Shown: positions 14,131 through 22,418 of the stretch, piece by piece
Layout of the letters: each line of letters opens with the position of its first letter
How positions within the stretch are numbered: the first letter of the stretch is position 1
NCBI GenBank assembly: GCA_949745625.1
Contig: CATJZR010000035.1
Span: 1-36,788, forward strand
DNA length: 36,788 bases
DNA from: an uncultured Eubacteriales bacterium
Lineage (GTDB): Bacteria; Bacillota; Clostridia; Christensenellales; Borkfalkiaceae
Direction: 5' to 3'
The notes under the pieces: model-generated
Told to the model about the DNA's origin: nothing
What the model saw: the letters and a program-made list of their open reading frames with translations, nothing else
Database searches by the model: none
Program-made: the position numbers and the translations under genes

Positions 14131-16341
14131 ATGAAACGTATCACGAAATATATTTACGCTATCATTGCGCTTATAGCCATGGCGACGGTCGGAATAGTCG
14201 TCGGAATTTATTCGGTGGTTATAAGCAATATAGTGGAAAATACTACCATAGATAATATCAGCGAAATAGTAACGCACGACAGAAATTCTATTACTATGTT
14301 CGTTGAATATAACTGGGCAAATCTTAAACGGGTGGGCGAGCGATTGAAGCGCCATGCAGGCGAGCTGCGGGACGTTGCGCTTATTAACGAGTATCTCGGG
14401 CACGAAGCTTACGAGTCGAGCTTTGACAAAATTTTCCTGTTAATGGAGGATGGCTCTTACTATACCGACATATCATACAGGGACGAGCACACGCACGATT
14501 ATTATCCATTCAAAGATTTGTTCGACGGCGAGAACGACAAGGTTATCGGATTCGGTAAAATACCGGTAATGAGCTCTGATACTGCGGTTATTTACGGTTA
14601 TAAGCTCAACGAACATGATGTTCTTGCAGACATTACTATCGGCGAAAGCCGCAAAAAGGTTTCGGGCGTAATAGGAATAAGCAAGCGCTCTACGATAGTC
14701 GAGGGGTTGGTAATAGAAAGCTTCGTGGACGATGACGGAACCGTCCGCGGGTACAGCTCGCTGGTCAATTATAACGGCGATTACATAGTCGACAGATACA
14801 ATACCGCAAGTTCGGACGTTGACAATCTGTTCGAGCAGGTTGCCGAAAGCTCTGACTCGGATTTGACTGCCGAGCAGGTAGAAGAAAAAATCAAGAACGG
14901 CGAAACTTTCTGGTTTTATCAGGAAATCGGTGGCGTTCGCAGGTTAAATTATTGCAGTCCATTGAACGGCGACCTGGGTTGGTATTTTTTGTTGTCGGTT
15001 GACGACGATGCTCTTGACGAACAAAGCGTTTCATTTGTGAAAATGGTTGTCGTTGCGCTGAGTATAGTAGTTCTTATAAGTATTGCCGCGTTGGTAATAA
15101 TTCTTATTATGCAGAAGAAGACCGCAAAGGCGTATGCTCAAGAAAAGGCGCAAAGCGAATTCCTTTCGAATATGAGTCACGAAATCCGTACGCCTTTAAA
15201 CGGTATTATCGGACTCAACTATTTGATGATTAACGCAGTCGACAATCCCGAAAAGCAAAAGCTTTTCAGAGAATGGCTGACGAAATCGCACCGAACAGCA
15301 AATTATTTGCTGTCGTTAATCAACGACATTCTTGATATATCCAAGCTGCGCGCAGGCAAGATTGAAATCGCGCAGGAGCCCGTGCTTGTAGAGGCTATTG
15401 TAGACTCGATCTATTCTATGCAGTGCGAAAATATTACGAGCCGGGGAGTAGAGTATATAACCGACGCGAATATTACCGTACCCTGTATTATCGGTGACGA
15501 TATGCGCATAAAGCAGGTGCTTATGAATATTATAGGCAACGCTGCAAAATTTACCCCTGCGGGCGGTTGGATAAAGCTGACCGTAAAGCAGGAGCTTGCC
15601 GACGAAAACCGCGTTATAACATCGTTTATCTGCGAGGACACTGGCTGTGGTATGAGCAAAGAATTCGTTGCAAAGATATTCGATAAATTCACTCAGGAGC
15701 GTAACAGCAATTCTTCGTCTACAAAGGGTACAGGTCTCGGTATGACTATAAGTAAGCTGCTTGTCAACGCAATGGGTGGCGAGATAAAGGTGGAAAGCGA
15801 GCTGGGTAAGGGCAGTAAATTTACTATTACCATACCTGCGGAAATATCGGATATTCCCGATTATATGAAGTATAACGTGGATGACGAGGCAAATCGCATT
15901 GCGGGTAAGCACGCAAAGGATTTCAAGCGCATTAAGGTGCTTATTGCAGAAGATAACGACTTGAACGCAGAAATTCTAACCGAAATTTTACACGATGCAG
16001 GTTTTAACTGCACTCACGCGCCTAACGGCAAAGCTGCGGTTGAAACATTTGAAGAGTCTGCTATAAACGAATACGGCGTCATTCTTATGGATATGCGTAT
16101 GCCGGTGCTCGACGGTTGCGAAGCGGCAAGCGCAATAAGAAAACTTGACAGGGTAGACGCAAAGACTGTGCCCATACTCGCTTGTACGGCAAATACATTC
16201 CAGGAAGATAAGCTGAAAGTGTTTGACAGCGGTATGAATGATATTCTGACAAAACCTATCGACGTTAAGATACTTTTGCGCAAAATGGAATGTATAAGAA
16301 ACGGCAAGAACTCCGACGGTAGTGAAAAGGAGGAGTCGTAA
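14131..16341 (+). CDS. Hybrid sensor histidine kinase with C-terminal receiver domain
   Basis: This 736-residue membrane kinase has a helix at about 8-31, an extracytoplasmic sensor region of roughly 275 residues, and a second helix at about 308-332. The cytoplasmic part has the HisKA H-box SNMSHEIRTPLNG with phospho-acceptor His350. The HATPase domain follows (NIIGNAAKFTPAG, DTGCGMS, GTGLGMTISKLLV). A receiver domain comes last (IAEDNDLNAE, phospho-acceptor Asp654 in LMDMRMP, and the Lys of LTKPID). No DNA-binding or other output domain is present, and no response regulator lies nearby. I use ATG 14131 rather than the preceding GTG. The next gene, an extracellular binding lipoprotein, starts 1 bp after its stop, which implies a joint sensing role. 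Confidence 0.93.
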   Translation: MKRITKYIYAIIALIAMATVGIVVGIYSVVISNIVENTTIDNISEIVTHDRNSITMFVEYNWANLKRVGERLKRHAGELRDVALINEYLGHEAYESSFDKIFLLMEDGSYYTDISYRDEHTHDYYPFKDLFDGENDKVIGFGKIPVMSSDTAVIYGYKLNEHDVLADITIGESRKKVSGVIGISKRSTIVEGLVIESFVDDDGTVRGYSSLVNYNGDYIVDRYNTASSDVDNLFEQVAESSDSDLTAEQVEEKIKNGETFWFYQEIGGVRRLNYCSPLNGDLGWYFLLSVDDDALDEQSVSFVKMVVVALSIVVLISIAALVIILIMQKKTAKAYAQEKAQSEFLSNMSHEIRTPLNGIIGLNYLMINAVDNPEKQKLFREWLTKSHRTANYLLSLINDILDISKLRAGKIEIAQEPVLVEAIVDSIYSMQCENITSRGVEYITDANITVPCIIGDDMRIKQVLMNIIGNAAKFTPAGGWIKLTVKQELADENRVITSFICEDTGCGMSKEFVAKIFDKFTQERNSNSSSTKGTGLGMTISKLLVNAMGGEIKVESELGKGSKFTITIPAEISDIPDYMKYNVDDEANRIAGKHAKDFKRIKVLIAEDNDLNAEILTEILHDAGFNCTHAPNGKAAVETFEESAINEYGVILMDMRMPVLDGCEAASAIRKLDRVDAKTVPILACTANTFQEDKLKVFDSGMNDILTKPIDVKILLRKMECIRNGKNSDGSEKEES

Positions 16342-16342
16342 A

Positions 16343-17710
16343 ATGATTAAATCGGTTAAAAAAATTCTTTCATCGCTTTTAATTGCGTTTTTTCTGTTGC
16401 TTGCATGCCTGCCTTGGTTTGTTGGTTGTGGCGAAAAGTCGGTCAAAGAAATAACTATTAAGGTCCCGCGCTCAAGCACGCTTAATAGCGTTGCACGCCC
16501 TGATTTGGAAAGTGTAACCGCTCTTTTGACACACGCAAGCGAGGATTTTGCGGCGCAGTACGGCAAGGAAATCAAAGTCAAGGTGGTTGAATTTGAGTCG
16601 GGTGAGGAAACCAAAGCGGTTTATAACACTTTCGGTACGCCCGACGCGGCGGATATTCTTTACGACAGCTTTTTTAATATGAGCTCTTTTATCCATACAG
16701 GCAATGCCGTTCCTCTCGACGATATTTTATCCGACGAAATGGCTAAGGATTTGAATTCAAAGTATGTGGATAACGGACGCTTCGATAAAAAGCTGTATAT
16801 GATGCCTTATATGGTATCGCAGAATATTCTTATCTATAACAAGCAACTACTCAGGCAGTGCGGACTGGAGGCTTATATCGGTGAGAACGGAGCCATATCC
16901 GACTGGCCGATTGAAGACTGGACGGCAATACTCAACACGCTTGCCGAAAAACTGCCTACGGGGTACGTTCCCACTATGATGTATGCAAAGGACAATGAGG
17001 GCGACACGCATATAATGACGTTGCTGCGCTCGTACGGCAGCGATTTGTTCGACGAGGACGTAAATTTTAAGCTTGACGGCAAAGCGGTAGAGGCGTTGCG
17101 CTGGATTCAGAACGGAGTAACAAACGGTTGGTATTTGCCCGTTCCTTATTTTAAAACTATGTCGGATAACAGCAGTAAGTTTAAAACGGGCGAAATGGCG
17201 TTTTTCAACTTCAATTCGGCGGGTCCCATGTACCGCAGCGTTATTGCCGAAGGGGGGTTGGACAAATACGGATTTGTCAATTATCCCGGAAACAACTGTA
17301 CCTTCTTTTGCGAGGGGTTCGAGATTTTTGATAACGGCGACAGCGAAAAAATAGAAATAGCAAAAGATTTCGTTAAATACTTCTATGCAACCAATAAGTG
17401 GATGGAATGTTCGGCAGGAAGTATTCCCGTAAGCACTAAAGTGCTTGAAAAGTATGAGGATAAGATTCTGCTGCTCGACGCGTTTCTGGATAACGCTGTA
17501 AACGAGGTCGATTTCAGAAGGAACCTTCCTAACTGGCAGGGCGCCGACAATTCCGTCGGTAGCGTATTCCATAAGGAAATAGCAAATTTGCTAATCCGTG
17601 ACGCGAACGGCAATTTTGCGCTTACGCCCGAGGAATGTGCAAGAATTCTTGAAATCAAACTTAACGAAGCAATAAACAGCGGTAGGACCAACAGTCACCC
17701 GCACGACTAA
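16343..17710 (+). CDS. Extracellular solute-binding lipoprotein (ABC family 1 type), kinase-linked
   Basis: The 455-residue protein has a signal peptide and a lipobox-like FVGC with lipidation at Cys29. A type 1 carbohydrate-ABC binding-protein fold follows. Telltale parts are ADILYDSFFNMSSFI, LYMMPYMVSQNILIYNKQLL, a central MTLLRSYGSDLFDED, EALRWIQNGVTNG, KTGEMAFFNFNSAG and FEIFDNGDSEK. No permease or ATPase genes accompany it. AAAGGAGG lies 8 bases upstream of ATG 16343, overlapping the end of the kinase gene, so the two are co-expressed. I infer that it presents its ligand to the kinase's external domain rather than feeding an importer. The ligand is unknown but probably a sugar or oligosaccharide. 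Confidence 0.9.
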   Translation: MIKSVKKILSSLLIAFFLLLACLPWFVGCGEKSVKEITIKVPRSSTLNSVARPDLESVTALLTHASEDFAAQYGKEIKVKVVEFESGEETKAVYNTFGTPDAADILYDSFFNMSSFIHTGNAVPLDDILSDEMAKDLNSKYVDNGRFDKKLYMMPYMVSQNILIYNKQLLRQCGLEAYIGENGAISDWPIEDWTAILNTLAEKLPTGYVPTMMYAKDNEGDTHIMTLLRSYGSDLFDEDVNFKLDGKAVEALRWIQNGVTNGWYLPVPYFKTMSDNSSKFKTGEMAFFNFNSAGPMYRSVIAEGGLDKYGFVNYPGNNCTFFCEGFEIFDNGDSEKIEIAKDFVKYFYATNKWMECSAGSIPVSTKVLEKYEDKILLLDAFLDNAVNEVDFRRNLPNWQGADNSVGSVFHKEIANLLIRDANGNFALTPEECARILEIKLNEAINSGRTNSHPHD

Positions 17711-17735
17711 AACAGAGCTTTAATTGTTTTTTTAA

Positions 17736-17775
17736 TTGACGGTACGGTAAACAGTAATTTAACGTTGCCTGTTTA
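17736..17775 (+). promoter_or_regulatory. Possible promoter and operator-like inverted repeat
   Basis: TTGACG (17736-17741) is followed after 16 bp by TTTAAC (17758-17763). TAAACAG (17748-17754) and CTGTTTA (17769-17775) form an inverted repeat overlapping it. The 103-bp gap otherwise shows no convincing terminator for the binding-protein gene. Confidence 0.3.
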
Positions 17776-17814
17776 AACAATAAAGAATTAACATTTCTGA
17801 TAGAGAGGTGCGAT

Positions 17815-18372
17815 ATGGGTATTTGGGATACATTGATTGTTTTACTGTTAATTGCACTAACATTGCCTATTGTTTTTTCGTTTTTTTGGTTTTTTAAGGT
17901 TCGCGGCGAAAAGAAAATTTCATCTCAAGAAGTTATTCGCACTCGTCCACCTAAGACACTTTCTGGATTTTTTCTTGGCTTTGCATTTGTTGTGCTTTTG
18001 GGCGGTATAGCGGCTATTATTTATTGTTGTGTTTCAGATAGTGAAAACACAACTGTTTCGGCGATAATTGCAATATCAGTGTGTGCTGCAGCTTTCTCGG
18101 TGCTTGGTTTTTTTGGATATGCATTTGTTCGCTTTAACTATGTGGTTTCGGATACTGGGGGAATATTTGCATATCGACTTTTTCGAAAAAAAAGATATTA
18201 TCGTTATGAGGATATTGGCTACTTTAAAGATACTATTAATTTGGGTATGATGGGGGGTGTGATAGGTTATGACAAAAACAATGCTAAAATTTTCGCTATA
18301 GAAGCAGTTCATATAGGCGCTTCGGCTGTTGCACAACGATTACGTGAGCACGGAGTTCAAGAAATATTATAA
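17815..18372 (+). CDS. Unknown membrane protein in an AT-rich islet
   Basis: The 185-residue protein has four likely helices in two pairs (about 5-26, 48-68, 80-105 and close behind). A C-terminal cytoplasmic domain of about 70 residues starts at YVVSDTGGIFAYRLFRKKRYYRYEDI (split by eye). That domain has the look of a membrane-attached PH-like (bPH) module, but I cannot assign a family. GAGAGGTG lies 5 bases before the ATG. Base composition and codon use differ from all neighbours: many A/T-ending codons such as TTT, ATT and GCA, and few of the GCG/CGC codons common elsewhere. Together with the adjacent IS remnant, this suggests horizontal acquisition. Confidence 0.7.
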   Translation: MGIWDTLIVLLLIALTLPIVFSFFWFFKVRGEKKISSQEVIRTRPPKTLSGFFLGFAFVVLLGGIAAIIYCCVSDSENTTVSAIIAISVCAAAFSVLGFFGYAFVRFNYVVSDTGGIFAYRLFRKKRYYRYEDIGYFKDTINLGMMGGVIGYDKNNAKIFAIEAVHIGASAVAQRLREHGVQEIL

Positions 18373-18461
18373 AAAGGGACTTAATCTAACTAGATAGTAT
18401 TTATACGCTAAATTTCAGTTTATCGCTATAAACTTTAAAAAATAACCCGCTAAATTACAAC

Positions 18462-18650
18462 TGATATGCACCCCAAAAGTTAGACAAACATTTGGAGGTG
18501 CATAATTTATGTCAAGGAAGAAAGAATTTAACGCAAAGTAATCGCCAACGAACGTATTATTTTAAAACTGAAAATGAGTCCTGTGCAATACCGAACTCAT
18601 TCACAATTATAATTATTTATTTTTTTGTCCAAACTTTGGGGTTCACTTCA
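18462..18650 (+). mobile_element. Internally deleted IS3-family element (MITE-like remnant)
   Basis: The imperfect terminal inverted repeats match at 22 of 30 positions. The left end starts TGATATGCACCCCAAAAGTT. The right end, read inward from 18650, starts TGAAGTGAACCCCAAAGTTT. Both begin with the TG typical of IS3-family ends and contain the ACCCCAAA-x-TT-x-GACAAA core. Inside are only the first 10 codons of orfA (MSRKKEFNAK, with GGAGG upstream) joined to the last 22 codons of orfB. About 1 kb of transposase sequence is missing, so the element cannot move by itself. No target-site duplication is obvious (AAC on the left, CTT on the right). Confidence 0.75.
18544..18612 (+). pseudogene. C-terminal remnant of an IS3-family orfB transposase
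   Basis: The frame reads ANERIILKLKMSPVQYR and ends HSQL before TAA. This is the well-known C-terminal end of IS3-family transposases (NNERI, then a Leu/Lys stretch, then SPVQYR). The catalytic DDE domain is entirely missing, and the preceding 10-codon orfA fragment ends in a stop at the deletion junction. Confidence 0.75.
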
Positions 18651-18669
18651 CTTTGGTCGGGTTGTTTTT

Positions 18670-21078
18670 TTATCTTAGCGTTATATTCATTTTGAATTTA
18701 AGGTTGTTAAGTATCTTTTTTACGTATCCGTCAACCTTGTCGTCGATGGGTTCGTCCTTAGGGGTGAAAGTGATTTTGAACGCCATGCTCTTTTTATTTT
18801 TTTCTATCTGCTCGCCTGCGTATATATCGAAAAGGTGCACGTCGGTCACGTATTTGCACGCGGAATAAATTTCCTTTTCTATTGCGCCTGAGGTGACGCC
18901 CAAATCGCAAATCAGTGCCAAATCGCGAGAGTATTCCGCAAACTTCGGAATGGGAACGTATTTTAACGGTTTGGAAAGCTTTTCAAGCGCTTCGTAGTCA
19001 AGCTCGGCTATTACAACGGTTCTGTCAATTGCAAGCTCGTCCGCAACGGTGGGGGCGAGGATTCCGATATAGCCGACGTAATTTTCACCGCACGTAATTT
19101 TAGCAGTTTTCCCGGGATGCAGGAAAGGTTTTTCGAATGACTCGTATTCGAATTTGATATTCAGGTGTGCTGCAATATTGTCTATAACGCCCTTTAAGTG
19201 GAAGAATGTGCAGCTACCCCACATTCCGAGACAAAGCGTTTTTCTTTCAACGGGGAAGTTTTTTATAGGCAGGTCGCCCGCAAGATATATCTTCGCAAGC
19301 TCGAACAGCTTTCCGTTCATGTTTCCGCGGCGCAGATTTCGTACAATTACGTTGACCATAGAAGGAGCGAGGGTGGTGCGCATTACGGATAAATCCTCGC
19401 TTATAGGATTGAGTATTTTTATTGCTGCGCGTTCTGGACTGTCGCTGTCGAATTTCAGCATATCGAAATCTTTTTCGGAAATAAACGAGTAGCTTGAAAT
19501 TTCGTAAAGCCCCTTACCGACCAGCACGTCTTTAATCTTGTTCTCAGCCTTTTGCCTTTCGCTGAGCCCGCCGCTCGTTACTGCTGCGGTGGGAATAAAC
19601 GTCGGAGTTATGTGATTGTATCCGTACATTCTTAGTATTTCTTCCGCGATGTCGGGGTAGTCGTCGACGTCCTCCCTGTAGCGAGGAACGGCAAGCTTCA
19701 TCGTATCGCCGTTTACTGTAACTTTGAAATTAAGGCTTTTTAAAATACTTTCCATTCTCTCTGCGGGTACGGTAATCCCCAACAGAGCGTTAATTTTGTC
19801 TATGCTTACGGTCAGTTGTTTTTCGGCAGTATTAGAATACTCGGTTTTAACGTCGACGTGCACTTCGGTCACTTTTCCGCAGTACAGCGCGTCGATTAAA
19901 TGCAGCGCCCTCAGCATAGCCGTTTCAACCGTATATTCGTTTACGCCCTTTTCGAAAATCGCCGAAGAATCGGAGTGCTGCCCTAATGCTCTAGCGGTGC
20001 GCCTTACGTTGTCACGTGCGAATTTTGCGGCTTCGAAAAGGACCTCGGTAGTGTCTTCGCGTATTTCGCTGTTCAACCCGCCCATAATTCCCGCAAGCGC
20101 ACACGGCTTCGACGCGTCGCAAATGACTAAATTTTCGCTGTTCAGCTCGAATTCGTTTTCGTCGAGCGTGACAATTTTTTCTCCGTTTTCAGCTCTGCGT
20201 ATATTTACAGTCGCGCCGTCGAGCGTTCTCATATCGAATGCGTGCATGGGCTGTCCCTGCTCGAGCAGGACAAAATTAGTTATGTCGACCACATTGTTGA
20301 TGGAACGAATTCCGCAAAGAGCAAGCTTCCTTTTGAGCCATGCGGGGGAGGGGGCGATTTTTACGTCTTTCACGTAATGCGCTATATATCTTGGGCAAAG
20401 CTCGGGTGCGGAGTTCGTAATGTGTACGGACTTTTCGCTATTTACCGTTTTGAAGGAGCAATCGGGAATTTTTATCTGTTTGTTTAAAACTGCGGCAACC
20501 TCGCGCGCAATACCGTAAATGCTTTGGCAGTCGGGGCGGTTTGCCGTAATCGAAATATCGAAAATGTAGTCGTCAAGGCCGAGCTCGTGCTTGACGTCAT
20601 CGCCGTTTTTAAGTGCGGCGGGTAAAAGTAAAATTCCGTTACAGTCAGCGCCCTCGTACATATCGCCGCTAACGCCGAGCTCCACACCCGAGCACAACAT
20701 TCCCTCTGAATCGATACCGCGAAGCTTTCCTTTTTTAATTGTCATAACGCCTTCGACCGTAACGTGGTCTTTTGCGGTTGCGTACACCGTCGCGCCTACA
20801 AGCGCGCAGGGTGCCTTTATGCCTTTTTTTACGTTGTCTGCGCCGCAGCAAATTTGGAAGATGCCTTTTTCGCCGCAGTCAACCTTACAAACGGAAAGGT
20901 GTGTCCCCTCGACTTTTTCACATTCGATAACTTCGCCGACTAGTACACCCGAAATATCTTTACCTATTTCAAGCAGTTCTTCAACCTCGAACCCGCACGA
21001 AAAAAGCTTATCCTGAAGCTCTTTAGCGGTAACATCTATATCTACGTAATCTTTAAGCCAACTTAAAGGTGCTTTCAT
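18670..21078 (-). CDS. pheT: Phenylalanine-tRNA ligase beta subunit
   Basis: PheT pairs with PheS in an alpha2-beta2 synthetase that charges tRNA-Phe, and the beta subunit carries the editing site and the tRNA-binding parts. The 802-residue protein has the N-terminal MKAPLSWLKDYVDID, the EMAP-like tRNA-binding domain (VLVGEVIECEKVEGTHLSVCKVDCG), the B3/B4 editing domain, and B5 with EEILRMYGYNHI. It ends in the ferredoxin-fold anticodon-binding domain (PKFAEYSRDLALICD). AAGGAG lies 8 bases before the ATG, 12 bp after pheS. Its 3' end is only 20 bp from the IS remnant, and I see no terminator there; the insertion may have removed it. Confidence 0.97.
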   Translation of the reverse strand: MKAPLSWLKDYVDIDVTAKELQDKLFSCGFEVEELLEIGKDISGVLVGEVIECEKVEGTHLSVCKVDCGEKGIFQICCGADNVKKGIKAPCALVGATVYATAKDHVTVEGVMTIKKGKLRGIDSEGMLCSGVELGVSGDMYEGADCNGILLLPAALKNGDDVKHELGLDDYIFDISITANRPDCQSIYGIAREVAAVLNKQIKIPDCSFKTVNSEKSVHITNSAPELCPRYIAHYVKDVKIAPSPAWLKRKLALCGIRSINNVVDITNFVLLEQGQPMHAFDMRTLDGATVNIRRAENGEKIVTLDENEFELNSENLVICDASKPCALAGIMGGLNSEIREDTTEVLFEAAKFARDNVRRTARALGQHSDSSAIFEKGVNEYTVETAMLRALHLIDALYCGKVTEVHVDVKTEYSNTAEKQLTVSIDKINALLGITVPAERMESILKSLNFKVTVNGDTMKLAVPRYREDVDDYPDIAEEILRMYGYNHITPTFIPTAAVTSGGLSERQKAENKIKDVLVGKGLYEISSYSFISEKDFDMLKFDSDSPERAAIKILNPISEDLSVMRTTLAPSMVNVIVRNLRRGNMNGKLFELAKIYLAGDLPIKNFPVERKTLCLGMWGSCTFFHLKGVIDNIAAHLNIKFEYESFEKPFLHPGKTAKITCGENYVGYIGILAPTVADELAIDRTVVIAELDYEALEKLSKPLKYVPIPKFAEYSRDLALICDLGVTSGAIEKEIYSACKYVTDVHLFDIYAGEQIEKNKKSMAFKITFTPKDEPIDDKVDGYVKKILNNLKFKMNITLR

Positions 21079-21090
21079 AATTATTTCTCC

Positions 21091-22119
21091 TTAACCCTTG
21101 AACTGTTTTAAAAAGCGCGTGTCGCCGTCATACAATAGCTTTATATTGTTAATGCCGTACTTAAACATTGCAATTCTTTCTATTCCTAGACCGAACGCAA
21201 ATCCGGTGTATTCGTCTGGGTTTATTCCACAGCCCGCCAAAACATGTCTGTTAACCATACCTGCGCCGCCAAGTTCTATCCAGCCCGTGCCCTTACAAAG
21301 TCTGCAACCCTTACCACCGCATTCGAAGCAGCTTACGTCAACCTCGACCGACGGTTCTGTAAAGGGGAAGTAAGAGGGGCGAAGTCTGGTTTTAACTTCA
21401 TTCCCGAATATTTTTTTAACGAATTCGTCAAGCATGCCCTGTAAATCGCATAGAGTAAGTCCTCTGTCGACAACGAGCATTTCCAACTGCGAGAACATAG
21501 GGGAATGGGTGGCATCGTCGTCGCTGCGGTATACCTTACCCGGTGAAAGTATCTTTATGGGCGGTTTTTTATTTTCCATAACCCTAATCTGTCCCGATGA
21601 CGTCTGCGTTCTCAAAAGCAGGTTTTCGGCAAGGTAAAACGTATCTTGCATATCCCGCGCAGGGTGGTCCTTGGGGGTATTCAGTGCGGTAAAATTATAA
21701 TAATCGTTCTCTATTTCGGGGCCCTCGAATATTTCGAAACCCATTCCGAGGAAAATATCTATCAGCTCTCTCGTAACGAGTGTAGTGGGGTGATAGGCGC
21801 CGTCGGACACAACCTGACCGGGCATCGTTACGTCAATCTTTTCTTCGGCGTATCTCTTTGCAAGCTCTATCGTTTTCAAGCCGCTTTCAAGCTTGTCGAA
21901 TCGCTCTTCCGTCCACTGTCTCAATGCGTTCAGAAGCTTGCCCATATTGGGGCGTTCCTCGGGCGGCACGTCGCGCATATTCTTCATAAGGGAAGAAATT
22001 TCGCCGCTTTTGCCAAGAAATTTCATCTTTATTTCCTGCGCGGTGCGACTGGATTTAATTTCCTTGACCGTGTTTTCGATTTGTTCTTCGATTTGTTTGA
22101 TTTTTTCCTTAATATCCAT
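21091..22119 (-). CDS. pheS: Phenylalanine-tRNA ligase alpha subunit
   Basis: This is the catalytic subunit of phenylalanyl-tRNA synthetase. The 342-residue protein has an N-terminal coiled coil (KEKIKQIEEQIENTVKEIKSS, split by eye) and the class II motifs. FYNFTALNTPKDHPARDMQDTF-like sequence contains motif 2 context, and GLGIERIAMFKYGI at the C terminus is motif 3. A four-cysteine knuckle (CFECGG, CRLCKG) typical of Bacillota PheS is present. The start is ATG 22119, preceded by GAGG. An in-frame ATG at 22197 lies inside the T-box leader and is not used. Expression is governed by the upstream T-box. Confidence 0.97.
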   Translation of the reverse strand: MDIKEKIKQIEEQIENTVKEIKSSRTAQEIKMKFLGKSGEISSLMKNMRDVPPEERPNMGKLLNALRQWTEERFDKLESGLKTIELAKRYAEEKIDVTMPGQVVSDGAYHPTTLVTRELIDIFLGMGFEIFEGPEIENDYYNFTALNTPKDHPARDMQDTFYLAENLLLRTQTSSGQIRVMENKKPPIKILSPGKVYRSDDDATHSPMFSQLEMLVVDRGLTLCDLQGMLDEFVKKIFGNEVKTRLRPSYFPFTEPSVEVDVSCFECGGKGCRLCKGTGWIELGGAGMVNRHVLAGCGINPDEYTGFAFGLGIERIAMFKYGINNIKLLYDGDTRFLKQFKG

Positions 22120-22130
22120 AAAAACCTCAT

Positions 22131-22165
22131 AAAAATATAATCGCCCCGTGTCAACACAGGGCGAT
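22131..22165 (-). terminator. T-box-controlled attenuator of pheST
   Basis: ATCGCCCTGTG pairs with CACGGGGCGAT around a TTGA loop, followed by TATATTTTT. It sits between the T-box sequence and the pheS Shine-Dalgarno, as expected for a tRNA-responsive terminator. Confidence 0.85.
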
Positions 22166-22377
22166 TCAATTCGCTGTACCACCTGATTTCGCGGCATAAG
22201 CCGCCTCGTTCTATCCTTAACGCGGAATTACGGAACGCATTACTTGAAAATCTTTCACGTGTTCGGCTCGCGAGTGAATAACGGTTTTCATTCTTTAAAG
22301 AACCTTTCAGCCCATCGGATTCTTCTCTCTGAAAAGAACGGTTAAAACCGTCTGTCTCGGTCAACGCTTTTAAAATT
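22131..22377 (-). promoter_or_regulatory. T-box leader of pheST, Phe (UUC) specifier
   Basis: Read on the minus strand, the leader has a long stem I closed by CGAG/CTCG. The specifier loop TATTCA contains UUC at 22278-22276, the codon for Phe. An AGAGA-type region and the GGCTGAAAGGTTC distal part are present, and the T-box AAATCAGGTGGTACAGCG lies at 22189-22172. An attenuator hairpin follows. Uncharged tRNA-Phe pairing with the specifier and the GGTG bulge should stabilise the antiterminator and turn on pheST. Confidence 0.93.
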
Positions 22378-22383
22378 AATACA

Positions 22384-22412
22384 ATTATATTAGATAGGTA
22401 AAATAAAGTCAA
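22384..22412 (-). promoter_or_regulatory. Sigma-A promoter of pheST
   Basis: On the minus strand, TTGACT (22412-22407) and TATAAT (22389-22384) are separated by exactly 17 bp. The -35 starts 6 bp after the fumB stop. There is no terminator in between, so read-through from fumAB into the T-box is possible. Confidence 0.85.
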
Positions 22413-22418
22413 CGCTTT

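Noticed and set aside
15316..15912. 198-codon minus-strand frame within the sensor kinase
   Set aside because: It lies entirely inside conserved kinase domains, has no ribosome binding site and no recognisable motifs.
18492..18695. Open frame of 67 codons across the IS remnant
   Set aside because: It reads the transposase fragments in the wrong frame, runs through the terminal repeat and has no family features. The element structure explains the sequence.
22120..22197. In-frame upstream start extending pheS by 26 codons
   Set aside because: The extension covers the T-box sequence and attenuator hairpin. ATG 22119 has a GAGG ribosome binding site and gives the family N terminus.
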